A program made the position numbers and the translations under genes. Positions 57,186 through 64,000 of a DNA stretch of 64,000 nucleotides are shown piece after piece. Below the pieces are notes generated by a model. The model was not told where the DNA came from. It did no database searches and saw only the letters and a list, made by a program, of their open reading frames with translations. The stretch spans positions 38,390-102,389 of the forward strand of contig CANJNI010000013.1 in the NCBI GenBank assembly GCA_947475995.1. Direction: 5' to 3'. Positions within the stretch are counted from its first letter, which is position 1. Each line of letters starts with the position of its first letter. Origin of the DNA: Beijerinckiaceae bacterium. GTDB taxonomy: Bacteria; Pseudomonadota; Alphaproteobacteria; Rhizobiales; Beijerinckiaceae.

Positions 57186-57322
57186 CCTTCCCCCCGCAGG
57201 CGATCTTTGATCGCTTGCGGGGAGAAGGTGGCCTGAGGCCGGATGAGGGGCGGGGAAAGAGGCGGTGCTATGTCCAGCCCCTCACCCCGGCCCTCTCCCC
57301 GTTAACGGGGAGAGGGGGAGAG
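57186..57322. repeat. dispersed palindromic repeat (GGGGAGA family), inverted pair
   Basis: Left unit 57186-57250 (CCTTCCCCCCGCAGG, then GCGGGGAGAAGG, GGATGAGGGG) and right unit 57276-57322 (AGCCCCTCACCCC, CTCTCCCCGTTAACGGGG) are related inverted copies, each with an internal hairpin. Fills most of the gap between purB and rpe. Its right unit is only a few bases from the rpe stop at 57323. Confidence 0.8.
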
Positions 57323-58015
57323 CTAAACCATCTCGCCGCGCGCACTTTCGGCGGCGCGGCGAATGGCGGAAATGTTCTGTGCGTAGGCGGATGCGCCGCC
57401 CTTGAAGACGGCGGAACCGGCGACGAGCCAGTTGGCGCCCGCAGTCACGCAATCGGCTGCGTTGTCGGCGGTGACGCCGCCGTCGATCTCGATGTCGATG
57501 TCGCGGCCGCCGATCATGGCGCTGACGCGGCGCACTTTTTCGAGGACGGGACGCAGGAATTTCTGGCCGCCGAAGCCGGGGTTCACGGCCATGAACAGGA
57601 CCATGTCGATATCGTCCAGCACAGGCTCGATGACGCTTTCGGGCGTGCCCGGATTGATGACGATGCCGGGCTTCTTGCCGAGCGCGCGGATGTTTTGCAG
57701 CGTGCGATGGACGTGAGCGCCCGCTTCGGCGTGGACGCTGATGATGTCCGCGCCGCCATCCGCGAAAGCTTTCAGGTAAGGATCGACCGGCGAGATCATC
57801 AGATGCACGTCGAAGGGTTTTTGCGTGACGGGGCGGATCGCCCGCATCACGTCCGGCCCGAAGGTGATGTTGGGCACGAAATGCCCGTCCATGATGTCCA
57901 CATGGACCATGTCGCCCCCGGCATCCATGACGGCGCGGACATCCTCGCCCAGCCGGGAAAAGTCGGCGGACAGGATCGAGGGCAAAATCTGGATCGGTCG
58001 GCGGGAAACGGACAT
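57323..58015 (-). CDS. rpe: ribulose-phosphate 3-epimerase
   Basis: A 230-residue TIM-barrel epimerase that interconverts ribulose-5-phosphate and xylulose-5-phosphate. [31 protein letters not shown] and the phosphate loop [13 protein letters not shown] are present. The start is ATG 58015; a longer frame to 58120 runs through a palindromic repeat and has no family likeness. Confidence 0.96.
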   Translation of the reverse strand: MSVSRRPIQILPSILSADFSRLGEDVRAVMDAGGDMVHVDIMDGHFVPNITFGPDVMRAIRPVTQKPFDVHLMISPVDPYLKAFADGGADIISVHAEAGAHVHRTLQNIRALGKKPGIVINPGTPESVIEPVLDDIDMVLFMAVNPGFGGQKFLRPVLEKVRRVSAMIGGRDIDIEIDGGVTADNAADCVTAGANWLVAGSAVFKGGASAYAQNISAIRRAAESARGEMV

Positions 58016-58090
58016 TTGGGCGCTCTGGCGCGCTTTCCGACCGGACGGAAGCGTCCGGTCGACAAGAAATCGCGCCCCTTCAATATGAAG

Positions 58091-58138
58091 GAGCATGTTC
58101 TGATCGCAAAAGTCATTCAACTTTTGCGGAACATGCTC
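58091..58138. repeat. long palindrome, CGCAAAAGT family
   Basis: Outer arms GAGCATGTTC (58091-58100) and GAACATGCTC (58129-58138), inner arms CGCAAAAGT (58105-58113) and ACTTTTGCG (58120-58128). Inner arms are identical to those at 17491-17514, showing a dispersed family. Lies between rpe and the cupin gene. Confidence 0.82.
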
Positions 58139-58194
58139 TGGGGAAGTTGCGCGCCCCTACCATGCGGAAACGGATGAGTCCATTTGGCGGCGGG

Positions 58195-58665
58195 TCAGGC
58201 CGCCTTTTCGTCCGGCGCAGCGGCGATGGCGTTGCCGCCTTTCCCGGTCACGAGCGCTTGCAGCTTGTGGACTGCCCGAAGCATGAAGCCGAGCGGAACC
58301 GGCATGGCGTGGCGGCAGAAGGCCAGCTTGCGGACGTAAGCATCAACCCGCCAGGTGGTCCACGATCCGGAGTGAAACAGGGCCACATCGCCCGGATTGA
58401 GGCGGCGCTCCACGCCGTCCTCGCCGGAAACCACGACGGATCCGGCCAGAATGTGCACCGTCTCGTCGATGCCAAAATACCATTTGAACGTGCCGGCCGT
58501 GCAGTCCCAGGCGACCGAAACAGTCGTGCCGTCGCGGGAGCGCGACAGTTCGGCCATCCGGGCGATCGGCGAACCATCAAGAATCCAGTCGGGATTGATG
58601 GGCGCGGATTGCATCCGTGCGCTGTCGAGGGCGGCGGTCACGAAGGCGGCGTCGGTCACGGGCAA
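58195..58665 (-). CDS. cupin domain protein
   Basis: A 156-residue single-domain cupin: the two cupin motifs are KWYFGIDETVHILAGSVVVSG and NPGDVALFHSGSWTTWRVDAYVRK. It resembles (DUF861) EutQ or ureidoglycine-type cupins. Usual metal His positions are partly replaced (only one clear His), so metal-binding is doubtful. It lies 65 bases after the Rieske ferredoxin gene and probably shares its transcript. Confidence 0.8.
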   Translation of the reverse strand: MPVTDAAFVTAALDSARMQSAPINPDWILDGSPIARMAELSRSRDGTTVSVAWDCTAGTFKWYFGIDETVHILAGSVVVSGEDGVERRLNPGDVALFHSGSWTTWRVDAYVRKLAFCRHAMPVPLGFMLRAVHKLQALVTGKGGNAIAAAPDEKAA

Positions 58666-58730
58666 CTCGCGGCTGGAGGTCGCCCGATCTTGCCGGGGAA
58701 ATGTTCAGGAATGGTTGCAGGCGGGCGCTG

Positions 58731-59045
58731 TCAGACCGCCAGGAAGACCTGATCGCCCTCCACCACCACCGGCCAGGTGCGGATGGGCATGCTGCACGGA
58801 GACTGGACCGGCTCCCCGGTCGCGATCCGGAAACTGCCGAAATGCATCGGGCATTCGATCTCGTCGCCGACGATCTCGCCCTGGCAGAGGCTCGCAAGAC
58901 CATGGCTGCAGCGGTCGTCCGTGGCGTAGAAAGATCCCTCCACGTTGTAGACCGTGATGTTGCCCTCTTCCCGCTCGACAAGCTTCATCGACCCCGGAGC
59001 CAGATCGGAGACCGAACACACAAAAATCCGGTTGTCGGATGACAC
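58731..59045 (-). CDS. Rieske [2Fe-2S] ferredoxin of a ring-hydroxylating dioxygenase
   Basis: A 104-residue Rieske ferredoxin: DDRCSHGLASLCQGEIVGDEIECPMHFGSF has the C-x-H ... C-x2-H ligands. Start is a GTG at 59045, five bases after a perfect GGAGG; a TTG at 59057 is in frame but overlaps that site. It would carry electrons to the dioxygenase encoded divergently at 59146. A flavin reductase for the chain is not next to it. Confidence 0.92.
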   Translation of the reverse strand: MSSDNRIFVCSVSDLAPGSMKLVEREEGNITVYNVEGSFYATDDRCSHGLASLCQGEIVGDEIECPMHFGSFRIATGEPVQSPCSMPIRTWPVVVEGDQVFLAV

Positions 59046-59145
59046 ACACGCCTCCAAAAGCTATTTTCCGGCCCGATTTAGGCTAGACCCCATAAAGAAC
59101 TCGCGCGGGCGCCGCAAGCCGACCCCGCCACCAGAGAGGTACAGT

Positions 59146-60432
59146 ATGGCAGACCCGCGTTCCTTCGTGGTGGACGATACCCAAAAGGGTATCTTTCTGC
59201 TCGATCGCGAAGCCCTCGTCTCCGAGCAGGTCCTGCGCGATGAAGTGAAGAACGTCTTCGCGAAATGCTGGATCTACGTCGGCCACGGTTCCGAGCTGAA
59301 GAAGAACGGCGACTTCCAGACACGTCGCGTCGCCGGGCGGCCGGTCATCTTCGTGCGCGACCAGCAGGGCCAGGTGCGCTGTCACTTCAATACGTGCCGG
59401 CATCGCGGCGCCATCGTGTGCAACGACCGCAGCGGCAATGTGCGGCGCTTCAACTGCGTCTATCACGGCTGGATCTACGGCAACGACGGCTCGCTCCAGC
59501 GCGTGCCGGGCGACGAAGCCTATACGGAGGCGTTCGACCAGAAATCCCTCGCCCTCAAGGGACCGGCGCGCTTCGAGGAATACCGCGATTTCTGGTTCAT
59601 GAATCTCGACCCGAATGCGCAGCCGCTGACCGAATATCTCGGCAAGGCGACCGACTATATCGACCTCGTCATCGACCAGTCGCCGTCGGGCAAGATGGAA
59701 GTCTTGCCGGGCACGCAGGAATATGACGTCTCGGCCAACTGGAAGCTGATGGTCGAGAATTCGGTGGACGATTACCACCTGCCATCCACACATTCGACCT
59801 GGCTGAACTTCATGGCCAATTCGGGCGTGAAGGTGGAACCCCCGAAGGCGAAGGATCAGGTTCTGCCGACGCGCGGCTGGGCCATCGAACTCGGCAACGG
59901 CCACTTCACCACCGACAACGTGAACTTCCGCGGTCGCCCGGTGGCGAAATGGATTCCGCTTTACGGGCCGGAGGCCGAAGGAGAAATCGCCGCCATTCGG
60001 GCCGAGCTTGTGGAACGTCTCGGCGAGGAACGCGCCACACGCGTTGCCGACACCAACCGCAATCTGGTGATCTTCCCGAACCTCGTAATCAACGACGGTT
60101 CGTCCGTCACCATCCGCACCTTCTACCCGGACGGCCCCGCGAAGATGCACGTCACCGCCTGGGCGCTCGGCCCGGTCGAGGAAAGCGAAAACGCCCGCGC
60201 CCGCCGGCTAGACGCCTTCCTGACCTTCTACGGACCCGGCGGCTTCGCCACCCCGGACGATGTGGAAGCGCTCGAAATGGTCCAGCAGGGGCTGGCGAAC
60301 TGGGAAGACGACCGCTGGTCGGAAATGTCGCGCGGCATGGGCCGCGAAGGCGAACAACTCAACAGCGACGAACATCACCTGCGCATCTTCTGGCGCAAAT
60401 GGAACGCCATGATGACCGGAGCGGCGAAATGA
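59146..60432 (+). CDS. aromatic ring-hydroxylating dioxygenase alpha subunit
   Basis: A 428-residue oxygenase subunit from ATG 59146 (GAGAGG upstream). The Rieske site is CRHRGAIVC with CVYHGW, and the mononuclear iron site is VDDYHLPSTHSTW (D-x2-H-x4-H). This is a typical alpha subunit that adds both oxygen atoms of O2 to an aromatic ring; the substrate is not evident. The Rieske ferredoxin gene lies on the other strand across 100 bases, and the beta subunit overlaps the stop. Confidence 0.94.
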   Translation: MADPRSFVVDDTQKGIFLLDREALVSEQVLRDEVKNVFAKCWIYVGHGSELKKNGDFQTRRVAGRPVIFVRDQQGQVRCHFNTCRHRGAIVCNDRSGNVRRFNCVYHGWIYGNDGSLQRVPGDEAYTEAFDQKSLALKGPARFEEYRDFWFMNLDPNAQPLTEYLGKATDYIDLVIDQSPSGKMEVLPGTQEYDVSANWKLMVENSVDDYHLPSTHSTWLNFMANSGVKVEPPKAKDQVLPTRGWAIELGNGHFTTDNVNFRGRPVAKWIPLYGPEAEGEIAAIRAELVERLGEERATRVADTNRNLVIFPNLVINDGSSVTIRTFYPDGPAKMHVTAWALGPVEESENARARRLDAFLTFYGPGGFATPDDVEALEMVQQGLANWEDDRWSEMSRGMGREGEQLNSDEHHLRIFWRKWNAMMTGAAK

Positions 60433-60932
60433 CTTTTCAGGCAAAGACTTTTCCGGTCACGCGCGCACAGGTCGAGGATTTCCTGTTCTACGAGGCCTCG
60501 CTTCTCGACAACTGGAAGCTCAACGAATGGCAGGAGCTTCTGACCGAAGACGCCTGCTATTATGTGCCTCCGAACGACGATCTCGAAGGCAGCCACCGCA
60601 ACACGCTGTTCATCATCGCCGACGACCGCGAGCGCATCCGCCAGCGCGTCATTCGCGTGCTCGATCCGAACTGCCACGCGGAACATCCGCGCTCGCGCCT
60701 GTCGCGCATTGTCGGCAATGTGCGGATCACCGAGCAGGATGGCGACATCCTGACCGTGTGGGCGAATTTCGTCGTGCATCGCTATCGCCGCAACGAGCGG
60801 CTTGGCGAATATGTCGGGCACTATCGCTATCTGCTCAAACTCGACGGCGACAGCTTCAGGATCAAGGAGCGCCGGGCCTATCTCAAGTCGCACGAACTGG
60901 GTTCGCTCGGCTCGGTGAGCTTCATTCTGTAA
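60429..60932 (+). CDS. aromatic ring-hydroxylating dioxygenase beta subunit
   Basis: A 167-residue small subunit with the SnoaL-like fold: QVEDFLFYEASLLDNWKLNEWQELLTEDACYYVPPN, then RSRLSRIVGNVRI and YRYLLKLDGDSFRIKERRAYL. It stabilises the alpha3beta3 hexamer. Its ATG overlaps the alpha stop by four bases. A sulfatase-like gene begins four bases past its end and may be co-transcribed. Confidence 0.94.
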   Translation: MTFQAKTFPVTRAQVEDFLFYEASLLDNWKLNEWQELLTEDACYYVPPNDDLEGSHRNTLFIIADDRERIRQRVIRVLDPNCHAEHPRSRLSRIVGNVRITEQDGDILTVWANFVVHRYRRNERLGEYVGHYRYLLKLDGDSFRIKERRAYLKSHELGSLGSVSFIL

Positions 60933-60936
60933 AAAC

Positions 60937-62676
60937 ATGCACGGACCGATTGCGGACAAGGCGCGGAAACCCGATCAGGATCGGGCGGCGCGCAGCGCAT
61001 GGGACCGCATCCGCAGCGCTCGCCTCAACAGATGGATGGTGTGGGGGCTGTCGCTGCTCCTCTCCGGCGGCGTCGGCGTTTATTTCTGGTTCTACGAAGG
61101 CGTTTTGCCGAACCAGATATTCACCACGCTGGTGACCCTGTCGCTTGTCGCGATCCTCGCCGCTGTCACGCGCCGCGTCCTGTTCTCGACATTCCTTGTG
61201 GCCATGTTGATCGCAGCCGTCACGGCGATCTCGTTCCACAAACGCTCGCAGGAACTCATGGTCCTGCATGCGTGGGACTTCTGGTTCTATGTCCCTTCCG
61301 TCTTCACCAGCGCCATGAAGCCCGAACATCTGGGCTTCACGCTGGCTTTTCTGGCCGGCGCGCTGGCGACTGCCGCGCTCGCGTGGCTTGCCTGGAAAGT
61401 CGAGCGTCCGCACCTTCGGCGCGCATGGACGGCTCTTGCTTGCGTTGTGCTGATCGCTGCGAGCGTCGCGGCCACGATGCAACGCCCCGAACGGCGACAC
61501 ACGCAATTCTTCTGGGACGATTCCTTCATCACCTCCTTCTACGCCTCGTGGGCGGAGGCGCTCGTCGCGTGGCGGCGGGGCAATCTGGTCGAGGCCGCTG
61601 CTACAGCCTCGCGGCCGCCGTTGCGCACCGACACGACCTGCGCGCCCGTGCAGAAGCCGCCAAACATCATCCTTATCCATGAGGAATCAGTTTTCGAACC
61701 GTCGATCTTTCCTCAAGTGGAATATGATCGACGCCTCGATGCGTTCTTCCGCCCACCCGGCGGGCAGCACCGCAGCATGCGCGTCGAAACTTACGGCGGC
61801 GGCTCGTGGATGACCGAATTCTCCATCATGACCGGCCTGTCGGCTCAGTCATTCGGCGGAATGCGCGGCTTCCTGCAAACCTTCATGGTGAACCGTCTCG
61901 GCGACACGCTGCCGCAGGCGCTGGAGCGCTGCGGCTATCGCAACGTGCTGTTCTATCCCATGCTGAAGGTCTTCATCTCGACCGCGCCCTTCTACAATTC
62001 CATCGGAGTGCGCGAGATTTTCGACGCGAAGGACCAGAAGGCCCCGACCGCCTGGGAACGCGACCGCTTTTATTTCGGCAACGCGCTCGCCGAGATGGAG
62101 CGGCATTTCGCAACGTCCAAAGCGCCTCTGTTCACCTTCATCCAGACCATGGGCACGCACTGGCCTTACGACGTGAAGCACTTCGCGGACGAAGACGTGC
62201 CGGGCGGCGGCCCGGGCGCGGAGATCAATGAGTTCCTGCGCCGTCTGTGGCTCGCCAAGGTCGATTACGACGACATGAAGCGGCAACTGGAAACGCGCTT
62301 TCCGGGCGAGCGATTTCTGATCGTCCACTACGGCGATCATCACCCGATGGCGACGCGCTTTCTGCTGGGCTTCAAGGACGGCACGGAAGCTGAAGACATC
62401 GTGCTCGCGCCCGACTCCCCCGGCCTCGTGACCTATCTGGCGCTGGACGGCGTACGTTACACGCCGCTGCCAATTCCACGCACCGAACCCGTCGATGCTG
62501 CCTATCTGGGAACGCTCGCCCTGACGGCGGCGGGCCTGCCGTTGCCCGATTCAATGAAAGAGCGGCTTCGCCTGCTGGAAGTCTGCAAGGGCCGCTACTA
62601 CGATTGCGCAGACCGCAATGAAATTCCGGGCTTTCATCGCCGTCTGCTGGATGCAGGCCTCTTGAAGCCTCGCTAG
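60937..62676 (+). CDS. sulfatase/LTA-synthase-like membrane enzyme
   Basis: A 579-residue protein: four or five membrane helices in the first 180 residues (for example GLSLLLSGGVGVYFWFYEG, STFLVAMLIAAVTAISF), then an extracytoplasmic sulfatase domain. IILIHEESVFEP has the metal Glu, GGGSWMTEFSIMTGLS the likely Thr nucleophile, and HYGDHHPMATR the metal Asp and His. Such enzymes transfer phosphoglycerol or phosphoethanolamine to surface glycans. Starting four bases after the dioxygenase beta gene it may be in the same transcript, though a functional link is not obvious. Confidence 0.86.
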   Translation: MHGPIADKARKPDQDRAARSAWDRIRSARLNRWMVWGLSLLLSGGVGVYFWFYEGVLPNQIFTTLVTLSLVAILAAVTRRVLFSTFLVAMLIAAVTAISFHKRSQELMVLHAWDFWFYVPSVFTSAMKPEHLGFTLAFLAGALATAALAWLAWKVERPHLRRAWTALACVVLIAASVAATMQRPERRHTQFFWDDSFITSFYASWAEALVAWRRGNLVEAAATASRPPLRTDTTCAPVQKPPNIILIHEESVFEPSIFPQVEYDRRLDAFFRPPGGQHRSMRVETYGGGSWMTEFSIMTGLSAQSFGGMRGFLQTFMVNRLGDTLPQALERCGYRNVLFYPMLKVFISTAPFYNSIGVREIFDAKDQKAPTAWERDRFYFGNALAEMERHFATSKAPLFTFIQTMGTHWPYDVKHFADEDVPGGGPGAEINEFLRRLWLAKVDYDDMKRQLETRFPGERFLIVHYGDHHPMATRFLLGFKDGTEAEDIVLAPDSPGLVTYLALDGVRYTPLPIPRTEPVDAAYLGTLALTAAGLPLPDSMKERLRLLEVCKGRYYDCADRNEIPGFHRRLLDAGLLKPR

Positions 62677-62949
62677 CTATTGCCGCAGCCACCAGAGCCA
62701 CAGGGCCGCGCCGATCCAGAAGGCGACGCTGATGATCAGCACAGTCCATCGGACTGGCCGATCCGAGGCGCGCCTGCCATTCATGAATACGCGCGGCGGC
62801 TTCGCATCCTGACGGGACGGGGCGCGGCGGCGCGACGGCCAGAACAGCAGCGCGCCCCCGCCCAGCACCATCACTCCCAGCGCAGTGGCGCCCAGCCAGC
62901 AAAGCCGGTCGTCCACACAGGCGCCCATCACGATGTCAGGCAGCAACAT
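62677..62949 (-). CDS. small membrane protein of unknown function
   Basis: A 90-residue protein from ATG 62949 (AGGAG eight bases before it). Two hydrophobic helices: LCWLGATALGVMVLGGGALLFW (about 15-36) and WTVLIISVAFWIGAALWLWW (about 68-87) flank an arginine-rich loop. The two Cys near the N-terminus (GACVDDRLCW) could form a disulfide. It converges with the sulfatase gene (stop codons adjacent). No family recognised. Confidence 0.65.
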   Translation of the reverse strand: MLLPDIVMGACVDDRLCWLGATALGVMVLGGGALLFWPSRRRAPSRQDAKPPRVFMNGRRASDRPVRWTVLIISVAFWIGAALWLWWLRQ

Positions 62950-63102
62950 GGATCGCTCCTTGCAACCCGAATGCCTCGCCCGACAGGTCCCTGTGCTCGA
63001 CGCGCGAACGTGAGCGTTCCGCCCGTGAGGCGACAAATAACAATCTCATGAAGAAAATTCCGTCCGGTCAAAACATGCGCGCCATCAGGCGCGCTCGCTG
63101 GA

Positions 63103-63531
63103 TCAGACGGGACGGATGGGGGGTCTTACCGGAACATCGGGCGGATATGCGGCAGCCACATCCTGTTGCGCCACGAAAGGCCTTTCGACACGCTCTGGAA
63201 TTTGCGCTGCACCGGATGGCATGTTGGGCATCACCACCGCCGTACAGCAGGAGCCGAGCAGCCTGTCCTTGTGACAAAGGCAATCGCCGTCACAGCAATC
63301 GTTTTCAACTTGTGGCGACGGAGTGAAGGCCCGAACGATCACATGCTTCGAAGGCTGGACCACTTGGTCACTCGCCTGTGTTTCCGGATTTTGCGCGCCA
63401 CCGGACGTGGCACTGTGCTGATGCCAGCCCCCATGGGCATATGCGGCTTCTCCCACTGCAACGCGGAGCGCCAGTGTGCAGAGAAACAGGATTGTCTTTA
63501 GAAAGCTGCGCACAGCCCGACCGATATCCAT
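63103..63531 (-). CDS. exported Cys/His-rich protein of unknown function
   Basis: A 142-residue protein from ATG 63531. Signal peptide (RSFLKTILFLCTLALRVAV, cleavage near AYA). The mature part has a His patch (AHGGWHQHSA) followed by a cysteine cluster DCCDGDCLCHK and SCC, like small heavy-metal-binding proteins. The proline-rich end (YPPDVPVRPPIRPV) may be flexible. Near a low-affinity iron permease remnant, so a metal link is plausible. No SD-like site is clear, so the start is uncertain. Confidence 0.62.
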   Translation of the reverse strand: MDIGRAVRSFLKTILFLCTLALRVAVGEAAYAHGGWHQHSATSGGAQNPETQASDQVVQPSKHVIVRAFTPSPQVENDCCDGDCLCHKDRLLGSCCTAVVMPNMPSGAAQIPERVERPFVAQQDVAAAYPPDVPVRPPIRPV

Positions 63532-63600
63532 TTTAAGAATCAGTTTGATCCAATTCGAAAAAGATAGGACCCGGCCCCGCCACTGTCCAGCCACAGGCGT

Positions 63601-63867
63601 TCATCCAACCGCGTCGGCGGCGCGGCGCGCCCGGCGATCGACCGCCTTCACCGCCTCCTCCGGATCCTGGCGGGCCCGCGACTCGCAACGGGTGCGCAAC
63701 TCGTCGATTTCTTCGTCGGTGAGGTGCTCGATCCCGATGTAGAGGTTCTTCACCTCGCTCACGCGGATAAGCTCGTCGAGCTTGACCTGAATGGCCGCAT
63801 TGTCGCGATTCTGGGAGTTCTGGATCAGGAAAACCATCAGAAACGTCACGATGTGGCCTGACCCCAT
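63601..63867 (-). pseudogene. low-affinity iron permease family, 5'-truncated by an IS element
   Basis: Encodes the second half of a low-affinity iron permease: IVTFLMVFLIQNSQNRDNAAIQVKLDELIRVSE, then IEHLTDEEIDELR, the C-terminal segments of the family. A full protein has about 60-80 more residues with further membrane helices before this point. Here the family match stops near 63853-63858, and the ATG at 63867 lies in sequence that belongs to the IS end, so the coding start is missing. Unlikely to work unless the IS supplies a start. Confidence 0.72.
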
Positions 63868-64000
63868 GTGGTGATCCAGTTTGATGTTAGTGCATCGTCG
63901 GTCTTGGTTGCAACGCCGGGGTGGCGGGCGAAGCTGGTCCTGGCTCCGCAGCCGGCCATTGCAGCGCCTCGGGGGCCGGCGGTTGATAGTTCAGCGATGA
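63853..64000. mobile_element. IS3-family element, one end (continues outside window)
   Basis: Consists of the C-terminal end of a transposase gene (63887-64000, minus strand) plus about 30 bases of terminal sequence reaching the iron permease remnant. The opposite end lies beyond the window, so the inverted repeats and the target duplication cannot be checked. Confidence 0.62.
63887..64000 (-). CDS. IS3-family transposase, C-terminal end (partial)
   Basis: Thirty-seven codons reading SSLNYQPPAPEALQW and ending with PRPTMH then TAA at 63887-63889. The phrase SLNYxPPAPE is the hallmark end of the IS3-family integrase-core protein (OrfB), followed by a Pro/Ala tail as seen in alphaproteobacterial copies. 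The rest of the gene lies to the right of the window. Confidence 0.75.
   Translation of the reverse strand, partial: SSLNYQPPAPEALQWPAAEPGPASPATPALQPRPTMH

Overview
The window comes from a GC-rich chromosome of an alphaproteobacterium, most likely of the order Hyphomicrobiales (Nitrobacteraceae/Xanthobacteraceae-like). This rests on a rhizobial-type porin, a DUF2336 gene, an FNR-type regulator with an alphaproteobacterial cysteine pattern, a complete form II CO-dehydrogenase-like gene cluster with a split XdhC, a six-gene branched-chain amino acid ABC operon, and several families of intergenic palindromic repeats of the kind common in Bradyrhizobium relatives. No species can be named from the sequence alone.

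Layout. 1-7 kb: TerC membrane protein (cut by the window edge), an oxygen-sensing FNR regulator with a near-consensus FNR box in front of it, a GNAT-like protein, NAD kinase, a winged-helix regulator, a TPR/O-GlcNAc-transferase-like protein and a major porin. 7-13 kb: a frameshifted DUF2336 gene, a MaoC hydratase plus CoA-ester lyase pair, a flavin reductase, three small exported or sensory genes including a cytochrome c, and a Bug-type solute-binding protein. 13-20 kb: thrS, two unknown exported or anchored proteins, yidD, a class II aldolase, an IscU-like protein, folE and a PEBP protein. 20-23 kb: an operon of a DapA-like lyase, 3-hydroxyanthranilate dioxygenase and an aspartate-dehydrogenase-like protein. 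23-29 kb: enoyl-CoA hydratase, RBBP9-like hydrolase, P1 peptidase, CcdA, an MFS transporter and two tiny exported proteins. 29-34.7 kb: livH-livM-livG-livF-DUF6867-livK on the minus strand.

34.7-48.1 kb is the most distinctive region. A PcaD-like hydrolase with a long lysine/alanine tail faces a cox-type cluster: coxG, then a two-gene AT-rich insertion on the opposite strand, then coxS, coxL (AYRGAGR, so form II and of unknown physiological substrate), coxM, the MoxR ATPase coxD, a cysteine-rich YkgJ-like protein, coxE, three tandem paralogous small lipoproteins, a split XdhC/CoxF pair, a molybdopterin-binding protein and a MocA-type nucleotidyltransferase. The genes encode the enzyme subunits plus a likely metal-centre insertion and cofactor-tailoring set. 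The lipoprotein triplet, the YkgJ-like protein and the AT-rich insert are the parts known biology explains least.

48-64 kb: DoxX, a GGDEF-EAL protein, radC and map (overlapping), sfsA, a CinA-like domain, a xanthine phosphoribosyltransferase, a group III truncated haemoglobin behind a perfect inverted repeat, tRNA-Leu(TAA), a DUF454 protein, purB, rpe, a divergent Rieske dioxygenase locus (cupin and ferredoxin on one side, alpha and beta subunits on the other), a sulfatase-family membrane enzyme, two small unknown proteins, and at the right edge the end of an IS3-type element that appears to have cut off the start of a low-affinity iron permease gene.
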